A stretch of DNA of 64,000 nucleotides from Cellulomonas sp. Leaf395. GTDB taxonomy: Bacteria; Actinomycetota; Actinomycetes; Actinomycetales; Cellulomonadaceae. The number at the start of each line of letters is the position of its first letter. Within the stretch, counting starts at the first letter, position 1. The DNA is taken from contig NZ_LMQI01000003.1 in NCBI RefSeq assembly GCF_001424125.1, positions 206,251 to 270,250 on the forward strand, given 5' to 3'. The translations under genes were made by a program, and so were the position numbers. Positions 27,103 through 34,374 of the stretch are shown one piece after another. The notes under the pieces are model-generated. The model was given only the letters and a program-made list of their open reading frames with translations, was not told the origin of the DNA and did not search any database.

Positions 27103-29208
27103 GTGCCCCAGACCACCCACGACACCACCCGTGACTCAGCACTCGCCGTGCTGCGCCGACTGGTCGGCAACCCGGCCGCCGAGTTCCACGACGGCCAGTT
27201 CGAGGCCATCGAGACGCTCGTCGACGACCACCGCCGCGCCCTCGTCGTGCAGCGCACCGGCTGGGGGAAGTCGGCGGTCTACTTCGTCGCGACGATGCTG
27301 CTGCGCGAGCGCGGCGCCGGACCGACCGTGCTGGTCTCGCCGTTGCTGGCCCTCATGCGCGACCAGGTCGCCGCCGCCGAGCGCGCCGGGGTGCGCGCCG
27401 TGGCGATCAACTCGACCAACGCCCACGAGTGGGACGAGCTGCTGCAGCGGCTGGCGGCCGACGACGTCGACGTGCTGCTCGTCTCGCCGGAGCGGCTGAA
27501 CAACCCCGCGTTCCGGGAGAACCAGCTGCCCACCCTCGTGCGGCGCCTCGGCATGCTGGTGGTCGACGAGGCGCACTGCATCAGCGACTGGGGCCACGAC
27601 TTCCGCCCGGACTACCGGCGCCTGCGCGATCTCATCGCGACCATGCCCGCGGGTGTGCCGGTGCTGGCGACGACGGCCACGGCGAACAGCCGTGTGGTGG
27701 CGGACGTCGCGGACCAGCTGGGCACGGGTGACGCGGAGGGTGCCCTGACGATCCGCGGGCCTCTCGCGCGGGCCTCGCTGCGCCTCGGGGTGCTGCGGCT
27801 GCCGAGCGCCCGGGCCCGGTTGGGCTGGTTGCTCAGCCACCTCGGCGACCTCCCGGGCTCCGGAATCATCTACACGCTCACCGTGGCAGCCGCCCAGGAC
27901 ACCGCACGGCTGCTGCGGGAGGCAGGGCACGACGTGCGCGCGTACACGGGCCAGACCGACCCGTCGGAGCGCGAGGAGTCCGAGGCCGCGCTGAAGGGCA
28001 ACACCGTCAAAGCACTCGTCGCGACGAGCGCGCTCGGCATGGGGTTCGACAAGCCGGACCTCGGCTTCGTGCTGCACCTGGGCGCGCCCTCGTCGCCCGT
28101 GTCCTACTACCAGCAGGTGGGTCGTGCCGGCCGCGCGACGGCGAGCGCCGACGTGCTGCTGCTGCCGGGCCCGGAGGACCGGGACATCTGGCAGTACTTC
28201 GCCACGGCCTCCATGCCCGACGAGGACCGCGCGCAGCGGGTGATCGCGGAGCTGTCGGAGCGGCCGCTGTCGACGCCGGCGCTCGAGGCCCGCGTCGACG
28301 TCCGCCGCACCCCGCTGGAGCTCCTGCTGAAGGTGCTCGACGTCGACGGTGCCGTCCGGCGGGTGCAGGGCGGCTGGGTGGCCACCGGGCAGTCGTGGAC
28401 CTACGACGCGGAGCGGTACGCGCGGATCGCCGCCGCCCGCCAGGCCGAGCAGGAGCACATGCTCGAGTACGAGCGGACCGACGGGTGCCGGATGGAGTTC
28501 CTGCAGCGCAGCCTCGACGACGAGACGGCGACCCCGTGCGGGCGCTGCGACTCGTGCGCGGGCGCCTGGTACCCGACCGACATCGTCGAGGACGCGGCCG
28601 CCTCCGCCGAGCGCTCCCTGGACCGCGTCGGGGTCCCCGTGGAGCCGAGGGCGCAGTGGCCGGTCGGCGCGGACCGCCTCGGTCTGCCGGTGCGCGGCAA
28701 GATCGGCGAGGGGGAGCGGGCAGCCGAGGGTCGCGCGCTCGCCCGGCTGACGGACCTCGGCTGGGGGACCGCGCTGCGAGAGGTCTTCGCGGCCGGTGCT
28801 GCCGATGCGCCGATCACGCCGGCGATGCTTGCAGGCTGCGTGCGGGTGCTTGCCCAGTGGGGCTGGGACGAGCGGCCGACGGCGGTCGTCGCGCTGCCGT
28901 CGCGGCACCGCCCGCTGCTCGTCGACTCCCTCGCCCGGGGGCTCGCCGAGATCGGTCGGCTGCCGTACGCGGGGGCCCTGGCGCTTCGTGACGGCGGTCC
29001 GACCGGGGGACCGGGCGGCAACAGCGCGTTCCGTCTCGCGGGCGTCTGGGGGCGTCTCGACGCGTCCGGGCTGGCGATCCCGGGCGGGCCGGTGCTGCTC
29101 GTCGACGACCTCGTCGACAGCCGCTGGACGATGACCGTCGCCGCCCGCGAGGTGCGGCTGGCTGGAGCCTCGGCCGTGCTGCCGTTCGCCCTGGCGCTGC
29201 GGGGCTGA
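27103..29208 (+). CDS. RecQ-family DNA helicase with C-terminal phosphoribosyltransferase-like domain
   Basis: This 701-residue protein is a RecQ-type 3'-5' helicase. It has Walker A TGWGKS (52-57), DEAH at 155-158 with EAHCISDWGHDFRPDYRRL, motif VSYYQQVGRAGR, and a zinc-binding region ending CGRCDSC. No HRDC domain is seen. Instead the last roughly 120 residues resemble a type I phosphoribosyltransferase, with a PRPP-loop-like LLVDDLVDS at about 665-673. The GTG at 27103 is chosen because it precedes the conserved N-terminus; another GTG nine codons earlier is possible. It lies just after the ABC genes and meets pncA tail-to-tail. Confidence 0.92.
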   Translation: MPQTTHDTTRDSALAVLRRLVGNPAAEFHDGQFEAIETLVDDHRRALVVQRTGWGKSAVYFVATMLLRERGAGPTVLVSPLLALMRDQVAAAERAGVRAVAINSTNAHEWDELLQRLAADDVDVLLVSPERLNNPAFRENQLPTLVRRLGMLVVDEAHCISDWGHDFRPDYRRLRDLIATMPAGVPVLATTATANSRVVADVADQLGTGDAEGALTIRGPLARASLRLGVLRLPSARARLGWLLSHLGDLPGSGIIYTLTVAAAQDTARLLREAGHDVRAYTGQTDPSEREESEAALKGNTVKALVATSALGMGFDKPDLGFVLHLGAPSSPVSYYQQVGRAGRATASADVLLLPGPEDRDIWQYFATASMPDEDRAQRVIAELSERPLSTPALEARVDVRRTPLELLLKVLDVDGAVRRVQGGWVATGQSWTYDAERYARIAAARQAEQEHMLEYERTDGCRMEFLQRSLDDETATPCGRCDSCAGAWYPTDIVEDAAASAERSLDRVGVPVEPRAQWPVGADRLGLPVRGKIGEGERAAEGRALARLTDLGWGTALREVFAAGAADAPITPAMLAGCVRVLAQWGWDERPTAVVALPSRHRPLLVDSLARGLAEIGRLPYAGALALRDGGPTGGPGGNSAFRLAGVWGRLDASGLAIPGGPVLLVDDLVDSRWTMTVAAREVRLAGASAVLPFALALRG

Positions 29209-29209
29209 G

Positions 29210-29821
29210 TCAGCCGGTTGGCACGCTCGTCGTGAGGCCGACCCCCGCATCCGCGAGCCGAGCCACCGCGCGCAGCGTGGTGGGGGCCGCCACAGCGGCG
29301 GTCAGGTCGAGCAGCACGGTGGCCCCGAAGCCCGCCGCCCGCGCGTCCGACGCGGTCGCGGCGACACAGTGGTCGGTGGCCAGACCGACGACGTCGACGT
29401 CGGTGACGCCCGCCGCGGTCAGCACGTCGGCGAGCGGCGCGCCGTCCGCCCCGACCACCTGACCCTCGAAACCGGAGTAGTCCTGGCGTCCCTGCCCCTT
29501 GCGGACGTGCACGGTGCTCGCGGGCAGCAGCAGGTCGGGGTGGTACTCGGCCCCGGGCGTCCCGGCGACGCAGTGCACCGGCCAGGTGGACACGTAGTCG
29601 GGCTCGGCACCGACGGCGAAGTGGCCGTCGTTGGTGTCCGGGAGCGGCGCGTGCCAGTCCCGGGTCGCCACGACGACGGCGTACCGGTCGGACTGCTGCT
29701 CGAGGTACCCCGTCACTGCGCGCGCGACTGCGTTCCCGCCGGTGACGGCGAGCGCGCCGCCCTCGCAGAAGTCGTTCTGCACGTCGACGACGATCAGTGC
29801 CCGGGTGCCCGCTGTGCTCAC
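29210..29821 (-). CDS. pncA: Nicotinamidase / isochorismatase-family amidohydrolase
   Basis: This 203-residue protein hydrolyses nicotinamide to nicotinate in the NAD salvage pathway. The catalytic triad is visible: D13 (VVDVQNDF), K108 (VRKGQG) and C152 (ATDHCVAAT). The metal ligands D55, H57 and H67 are in RDWHAPLPDTNDGHF, and the cis-peptide region is before the cysteine loop. Length and motifs fit PncA better than other isochorismatase-like hydrolases. It is a single gene, convergent with recQ with a one-base gap. Confidence 0.93.
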   Translation of the reverse strand: MSTAGTRALIVVDVQNDFCEGGALAVTGGNAVARAVTGYLEQQSDRYAVVVATRDWHAPLPDTNDGHFAVGAEPDYVSTWPVHCVAGTPGAEYHPDLLLPASTVHVRKGQGRQDYSGFEGQVVGADGAPLADVLTAAGVTDVDVVGLATDHCVAATASDARAAGFGATVLLDLTAAVAAPTTLRAVARLADAGVGLTTSVPTG

Positions 29822-29842
29822 GCACCCATCATGCGCCCGTGG

Positions 29843-30301
29843 TCAGGAAGTCGTGCCGCAGGTGTAGGTGCCCTGGGTCAGGGAGATCGTGTTGCCGTCG
29901 TACAGCGTGTCGAACGTGCCGGCGTCCTGCGCCGTCTCGAACGCGACCCCGACGCCCAGGGGATCGGCGAAGCCGGTCAGGCCCGCCAGCAGCTCCTCGG
30001 CGCCGGTCTGGCAGGAGGGGTCCCACGGGAGGGTCTGGTACCCCAGGGCGGCGAGCGAGTCGATCGTGGGCTGCAGCGAGGTGGTGTCCCCCTCGCCGGT
30101 CTCCACGACCTCCGTCCAGACGACGAAGAACGGCTCGGTCGTCGTCGCGGCGTCGATCGCCGTGGGCCACGCCGGGGCGGCCGCGGCGACCTCCGTCTGC
30201 GGGGCGGCTTCGTCGTCGCTCCCCCCTGTGCAGGCGGCGGTGCTGAGCAGGGCGGCGGAGAGCGTGAGGGCAGCGACGATGCTGCGACGGGGCTGGCGCA
30301 T
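29843..30301 (-). CDS. Small putative lipoprotein of unknown function
   Basis: This 152-residue protein starts with a lipoprotein signal peptide: a basic n-region MRQPRRS, a hydrophobic stretch and lipobox LSTAAC with the cysteine at about residue 24. The mature part is acidic. It has two further cysteines (near PSCQTG and TYTCGTT) that could form a disulfide outside the cell. I do not recognise a family. The ATG at 30301 is preferred to longer starts because it puts the signal peptide at the N-terminus. It follows no obvious operon partner. Confidence 0.8.
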   Translation of the reverse strand: MRQPRRSIVAALTLSAALLSTAACTGGSDDEAAPQTEVAAAAPAWPTAIDAATTTEPFFVVWTEVVETGEGDTTSLQPTIDSLAALGYQTLPWDPSCQTGAEELLAGLTGFADPLGVGVAFETAQDAGTFDTLYDGNTISLTQGTYTCGTTS

Positions 30302-30388
30302 GGCCGGGATCGTGGCACGCGAAGAGCGGCGCCGACCATGAGATGAAACGTTTAGGCAGCCGGTCGCCGGACCGTCCGCCGGAGCCGA

Positions 30389-30419
30389 TTTCGCGAGCAC
30401 CCCGCAGCCCGTGTAACCT
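30389..30419 (+). promoter_or_regulatory. Probable tRNA-Thr promoter
   Basis: TAACCT at 30414-30419 is a -10-like hexamer ten bases before the tRNA. TTTCGCGAGCACC at 30389-30401 repeats, with one mismatch, the element before tRNA-Tyr at a similar distance from its -10. It may serve as -35 or as an activator site. Confidence 0.45.
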
Positions 30420-30429
30420 TGCTCGCGCT

Positions 30430-30502
30430 GCCCCGATAGCTCAGTCGGCAGAGCGTCTCCATGGTAAGGAGAAGGTCAAGGGTTCGATTCCCTTTCGGGG
30501 CT
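30430..30502 (+). tRNA. tRNA-Thr (anticodon GGT)
   Basis: Acceptor stem GCCCCGA/TCGGGGC with discriminator T, D-arm GCTCAGTCGGCAGAGC, anticodon stem TCTCC/GGAGA enclosing loop ATGGTAA (anticodon GGT), and T-arm AAGGGTTCGATTCCCTT. CCA is not encoded. Confidence 0.95.
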
Positions 30503-30563
30503 CTGTGGTGTGTTCGAAGGAAGTGCCGTGATTCCGCGGCACGGACCATGGGCACATCGACAT

Positions 30564-30637
30564 GGCGGGGTAGCTCAGGTGGTTAGAGCACACGGCTCAT
30601 AATCGTGGTGTCGCGGGTTCGAGTCCCGCTCCCGCTA
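30564..30637 (+). tRNA. tRNA-Met (anticodon CAT)
   Basis: Acceptor GGCGGGG pairs with TCCCGCT with G-U at both ends. Anticodon stem CACGG/TCGTG encloses CTCATAA (anticodon CAT), and the T-arm is GCGGGTTCGAGTCCCGC. The position between tRNA-Thr and rpmG is typical for the elongator tRNA-Met of actinobacteria. A lysidine-modified tRNA-Ile cannot be fully excluded from sequence alone. Confidence 0.93.
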
Positions 30638-30722
30638 CTTCCAGTGACACAACAGCGCGTCGGCCGGCGCGCAATGACGAGATCGCATGCATCCCGTACC
30701 GGGTGCGAGAGGTGGCAAGACC

Positions 30723-30893
30723 ATGGCCAGCAAGAGCTCGGACGTCCGTCCGAAGATCACGCTCGCGTGCACGGAGTGCAAGGAGCGGAACTACATCACC
30801 AAGAAGAACCGTCGGAACGACCCCGACCGTCTCGAGATGAAGAAGTTCTGCCCTCGCGACAACCGTCACACCCTGCACCGCGAGACCCGCTGA
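30723..30893 (+). CDS. rpmG: Large ribosomal subunit protein bL33
   Basis: This 56-residue protein is bL33 with conserved [20 protein letters not shown]. Zinc-binding bL33 proteins have two CxxC pairs. Here the first (CTEC) is present, but the second reads CPRD, so the fourth ligand is aspartate. It follows tRNA-Thr and tRNA-Met and starts a run with the two dehydratase genes ten bases downstream. The ATG is the natural family start; a longer frame from 30687 lacks support. Confidence 0.96.
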   Translation: MASKSSDVRPKITLACTECKERNYITKKNRRNDPDRLEMKKFCPRDNRHTLHRETR

Positions 30894-30903
30894 CCTCCGA
30901 CCG

Positions 30904-31353
30904 ATGCCGGTCGACGTCGGTTACGCGGGTCGTCAGTACCCGCCGACCGCTGCCTACGAGGTAGGCCGCCAGAAGCTGCAGGAGTTCGCCGACGCGGTCG
31001 GCGCCTCGCACGAAGCCCACACGGATCCGTCGGTGGCGCGCACGCTCGGGTATCCCGACGTCATCGCGCCGCCGACGTTCGCCGTCGTGGTGGCGCAGCA
31101 GGCTGAGGCCCAGCTGTTCGAGGACCCCGCTGCGGGGATCGACTTCAGCCGCGTCGTGCACGCGGACGAGCGGTTCACGCACCACCGTCCCATCCACGCG
31201 GGCGACCGCCTGGTCACGGTGCTCCACGTCGACTCGATCACCGTGCGGGCCGGGCTGGCCATGATCACCACACGCGCCGAGATCGGGTCGGAGGACGGCG
31301 AGCCGGTGTGCACCGTCGTCTCCACGCTCGCCGTGCGCCCGGAGGAGTCATGA
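30904..31353 (+). CDS. MaoC-fold dehydratase subunit, HadA-like (UPF0336)
   Basis: This 149-residue hotdog-fold protein matches the FAS1-like dehydratase/UPF0336 group, which includes mycobacterial HadA. Typical segments are YPPTAAYEVGRQKLQEFADA at the N-terminus, VIAPPTFAVVVAQQA, HADERFTHHRPIHAGDRL, and VCTVVSTLAVRPEE at the end. In mycobacteria, HadA pairs with HadB to dehydrate 3-hydroxyacyl-ACP in FAS-II. Here it is followed with a four-base overlap by a HadB-like gene, so a heterodimer is likely. The physiological substrate in a bacterium without mycolic acids is unknown. Confidence 0.9.
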   Translation: MPVDVGYAGRQYPPTAAYEVGRQKLQEFADAVGASHEAHTDPSVARTLGYPDVIAPPTFAVVVAQQAEAQLFEDPAAGIDFSRVVHADERFTHHRPIHAGDRLVTVLHVDSITVRAGLAMITTRAEIGSEDGEPVCTVVSTLAVRPEES

Positions 31354-31763
31354 CGAACGAGCTGGCCGTCGGCGACGAGGTCGCCCGCCGCGAGATCACC
31401 GTCGACCGGGCCCGCCTCGTCCGCTATGCCGGTGCGAGCGGGGACTTCAACCCCATCCACTGGAACGACCGAGTCGCCACGGCGGTCGGCCTGCCGGGCG
31501 TCATCGCGCACGGCATGTGGACCATGGGTGCAGCGTCGAGCGTCGTCGCCGACTGGATCGGGGACCCCGGTGCGGTGCTCGACTACCAGGTGCGGTTCAC
31601 GCGTCCCGTCCCCGTGCCTGACCCGGGTGCAGCGACGATCGAGGTGACCGCCGTCGTCGGCGCCCTCGACCCCGAGGCGGGGACGGCGCGCATCGACCTC
31701 ACGGTCGCCGTGGACGGCGTCCGGGTGCTCGGCAAGGCGCAGGCGCTGGTCCGCCTCAGCTGA
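31350..31763 (+). CDS. MaoC-fold dehydratase subunit, HadB-like
   Basis: This 137-residue hotdog-fold protein carries the hydratase motif YAGASGDFNPIHW, with the catalytic Asp-His pair, followed by GVIAHGMWTMG. The ATG lies in the stop of the preceding gene (ATGA), so the two subunits are coupled. The catalytic residues are in this subunit, as in mycobacterial HadB, while the preceding one probably binds the acyl chain. It overlaps the convergent lacI-type gene by eight bases at the 3' end. Confidence 0.92.
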   Translation: MTNELAVGDEVARREITVDRARLVRYAGASGDFNPIHWNDRVATAVGLPGVIAHGMWTMGAASSVVADWIGDPGAVLDYQVRFTRPVPVPDPGAATIEVTAVVGALDPEAGTARIDLTVAVDGVRVLGKAQALVRLS

Positions 31764-32823
31764 GGTCGGGAGCCGGGCCGGTCGTCGTCCCGATCCGCAG
31801 GGTCACCGGCAGCTCCCGCGTGGAGGGCCCCGCCCCGGACAGGAAGTCCTCGACGGCGTGCCCGACGGCGGCGCCCTTCTCGGCGAGCGGCTGCACCACG
31901 GTCGTGAGCACGTCCGGCGCGAGCCAGGGCAGGTCCAGGCCGTCGAACCCGCTGACGGACACGTCCTCCGGCACCCGCAGCCCGAGCTCGCGCGCCGCGA
32001 GGACGACGCCGGAGGCGAGCAGGTCGGACTGGCACGCGACGGCGGTCGGGCGGTCCGGCGAGGACAGCAGCGCGGTGCCGGCGGTGCGGCCGTGCTCGAC
32101 CAAGGACGCCGGCGTCTCCCAGATCGCCACCGGGGTCACGCCCGCGTCGGTCACGCCGGCCAGGCGCCGTCGGGTGATCTCCCAGTCGAGGTGGTCCATC
32201 TGGTCGGGCGGGACGAGGCCCTCACCGCGGCAGCGGTCGAACGGGAGCGTCACGGACGCGATCCTGGTGTGGCCGAGCGCCAGCAGGTGCTCCGTCGCCT
32301 GGCGCATCCCGCCGCGGTCGTCGATGCCGACCGACGCCACGTCGGGGGCGTGCTGGCCCTCCACGAGCACCGTCGGGGTGCCACGTCGGCGCAGCGCACC
32401 GAGCATCGGGTCGTCGGCGGTGCCGCCCCACATGATGACCGCGACGTCCATCGCAGCGGTCTCCAGGAGCGGGTCCACCGCCGGCCCGCTGGGGTCGCTC
32501 GACCCGGGGATGAGCAGGACGCCGAGGTCCAGCGGGCCGAGGGTGCTCACCAGGCCGTCGAGCACCTGGATCGAGACGGGGTCACGGAACGACCGGCGCA
32601 GCGAGTCCCCGACGACGACGCCGACGATCCCGGACCGGCCGCGGCGCAGCTGGCGACCGAGCGGGTTGGGCCCGGAGTAGTCGAGTGCGGCGGCGGCGTC
32701 GAGCACCCGCTGACGGGTCGCCGCTGCGATCGGGCCGGCGCCGGAGAAGGCGAGCGAGGCGGTCGACACGGAGACGTGCGCGGCGGCGGCGACGTCGGCC
32801 AGGGTGGGGCGTTGCGGCGACAG
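31756..32823 (-). CDS. LacI-family transcriptional regulator with an apparent CTG start
   Basis: The HTH of this repressor is TLADVAAAAHVSVSTASLAF, followed by the hinge and a periplasmic-binding-like sensor domain (ending LRIGTTTGPAP). An open frame with standard start codons begins only at the GTG at 32769, which is inside the HTH and would destroy it. Upstream in frame to the stop TGA (32929-32931 region) there is no ATG, GTG or TTG. A CTG at 32823 lies seven bases after GGAGG, giving 355 residues and a complete HTH. It diverges from the MFS genes, which carry matching operator palindromes. Confidence 0.85.
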   Translation of the reverse strand: MSPQRPTLADVAAAAHVSVSTASLAFSGAGPIAAATRQRVLDAAAALDYSGPNPLGRQLRRGRSGIVGVVVGDSLRRSFRDPVSIQVLDGLVSTLGPLDLGVLLIPGSSDPSGPAVDPLLETAAMDVAVIMWGGTADDPMLGALRRRGTPTVLVEGQHAPDVASVGIDDRGGMRQATEHLLALGHTRIASVTLPFDRCRGEGLVPPDQMDHLDWEITRRRLAGVTDAGVTPVAIWETPASLVEHGRTAGTALLSSPDRPTAVACQSDLLASGVVLAARELGLRVPEDVSVSGFDGLDLPWLAPDVLTTVVQPLAEKGAAVGHAVEDFLSGAGPSTRELPVTLRIGTTTGPAPDLS

Positions 32824-32887
32824 GGTCGGACCTCCGGTTCGGCATCGCGTGACCGAGGCGCGCGACGCGCGGACAGCGCGCGCAAGA

Positions 32888-32975
32888 TTGACGCAACGGC
32901 CAGCGTACCCGCAGAATGGGCGCGTCCCTCAAATCGATTCGATATCAGTGACGGCGCCCGATCGAATCGATTCGA
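32888..32975 (+). promoter_or_regulatory. MFS-operon promoter with two LacI-type operators
   Basis: TTGACG (32888-32893) and CAGAAT (32912-32917), spaced 18 bases, could be the promoter of the transporter genes. Downstream, TCGAATCGATTCGA at 32962-32975 is a perfect 14-bp palindrome. TCAAATCGATTCGA at 32929-32942 is the same with one change, 33 bp upstream (about three helical turns). The CG-centred palindromes fit LacI-family sites. For the divergent regulator, TTGAGG and TACGCT on the minus strand are candidate boxes overlapping the upstream operator. Confidence 0.7.
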
Positions 32976-33003
32976 AGTGAAGCCAGAACGATGGAGCAAT
33001 CCC

Positions 33004-34374
33004 GTGCGCCACCCCACCTCCTCCGTGAGTCGAGCCCGCTGGCTCCTCATGGGCCTCTTCGCCCTCGCCGGCATCACCTTCTCCAGCTGGCTCGCCCGCA
33101 TCCCCGCGGTCCGCGACCTGCTCGACCTGTCCACGTCCGAGCTGGGCCTGATGCTGCTCGTCGGCTCCGTGGGCGCCCTGCTCACGGTCACCGTCTCGGG
33201 CGTCGTCGTGCAGCGCTTCGGCAGTCGTGTCGGGATCATCGCGTCGACGGGTGTGCTCGCGGTCGCGCTCGTGCTCATGGGTGTGGGCCCGACGGTCGGC
33301 TCGGTCGCCCTGCTCGGTGTCGGCATCTTCCTCAACGGCGTCGCGATCGCCCTCGGCAACGTGCCGCTCAACGTGGAGTCGGCCCGCATCGAGCGCGCGA
33401 TGGGCCGCACCGTCATCCCGCAGTTCCACGCGGCGTTCTCGATCGGGGCCGTCCTGGGGTCGGCGATCGGCGCGACGGCCGCGCACCTCGGCATCTCCGT
33501 GGCCGCCCAGTTCACGGCGGTCGCCGTCCTGGCGGTCGTCTGGCGGCTGGCGTCCCTGCGTGGGCTGGTCCTGCCGGACGCGCCGATGCGCCGGCCCCGG
33601 ACGCCCGGTCGTGCGCTCACCGGCGACGTGACCGTCGGCCGACGCCGCCGCATCGCCACCGCCCTCGACTCGTGGCGCGAGCCCCGCACGCTGCTGATCG
33701 GCGTCGTCGTCATGGCGGCCGCCCTGTCGGAGGGGTCCGCCAACGACTGGCTGTCGCTCGCCGTCGTCGACGGGTTCGACCAGTCCGAAGCCGTCGGTGG
33801 CGCCATGCTCGGGGTGTTCGTCGGCGCGATGACCCTCGTCCGGCTGCTGGGCACCCGCCTGATCGACCGGTTCGGCCGCGTGGACGTGCTGCGCGTCTCG
33901 GGCACCGTCTCGGTCGTGGGGCTGCTGCTGTTCGGGTTCGCGCCGACTTTCGCGCTGGCCGGGATCGGCGTCGTGCTCTGGGGCTTCGGCGCTGCGCTGG
34001 CCGTGCCGGTGGGCATCGCGGCGGCGTCCGACGACCCGATGCGCGCCGCCGGCCGCGTGGCGGTCGTGTCGTCGTTCGCCTCCGTGGCCTCGATCGCCGC
34101 GCCGCCGCTGCTCGGGATCGCCGCCGCCTCGACAGGCGCGCGGCACGCCCTGGCGCTCATCGCGGTGGCGATGGTGGCCAGCGTCCTGCTGGCCGGGCGG
34201 GTCGCGCCGGAGAGGCCGTCGATCGAGGAGGCGCCCGAGCGTCATGACGACGACGAGCCAGGATCTGACCTGATCTTCCCCCGGCACGCCGTCCACGTGG
34301 CTGCGCGTCCCCGTCCCATCCGACGCCGCCGCTCCGTCGCGCGTGCCCTGACCACGAGACGGACGACATCATGA
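33004..34374 (+). CDS. MFS transporter (first of a tandem pair)
   Basis: This 456-residue protein has 12 predicted helices of the major facilitator superfamily, of the YbjJ-like type. Landmarks are FSSWLARIPAVRDLLDLSTS, the loop VQRFGSRVG after TM2, and EGSANDWLSLAVVDGFDQ at the middle-to-second half. GTG 33004 has GGAG seven bases upstream, and the alternative reading from 32991 is another frame. The last roughly 40 residues (rich in Arg) form a tail beyond the last helix. Its stop overlaps the next MFS gene by four bases. Regulated probably by the divergent LacI protein. The substrate is unknown. Confidence 0.9.
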   Translation: MRHPTSSVSRARWLLMGLFALAGITFSSWLARIPAVRDLLDLSTSELGLMLLVGSVGALLTVTVSGVVVQRFGSRVGIIASTGVLAVALVLMGVGPTVGSVALLGVGIFLNGVAIALGNVPLNVESARIERAMGRTVIPQFHAAFSIGAVLGSAIGATAAHLGISVAAQFTAVAVLAVVWRLASLRGLVLPDAPMRRPRTPGRALTGDVTVGRRRRIATALDSWREPRTLLIGVVVMAAALSEGSANDWLSLAVVDGFDQSEAVGGAMLGVFVGAMTLVRLLGTRLIDRFGRVDVLRVSGTVSVVGLLLFGFAPTFALAGIGVVLWGFGAALAVPVGIAAASDDPMRAAGRVAVVSSFASVASIAAPPLLGIAAASTGARHALALIAVAMVASVLLAGRVAPERPSIEEAPERHDDDEPGSDLIFPRHAVHVAARPRPIRRRRSVARALTTRRTTS

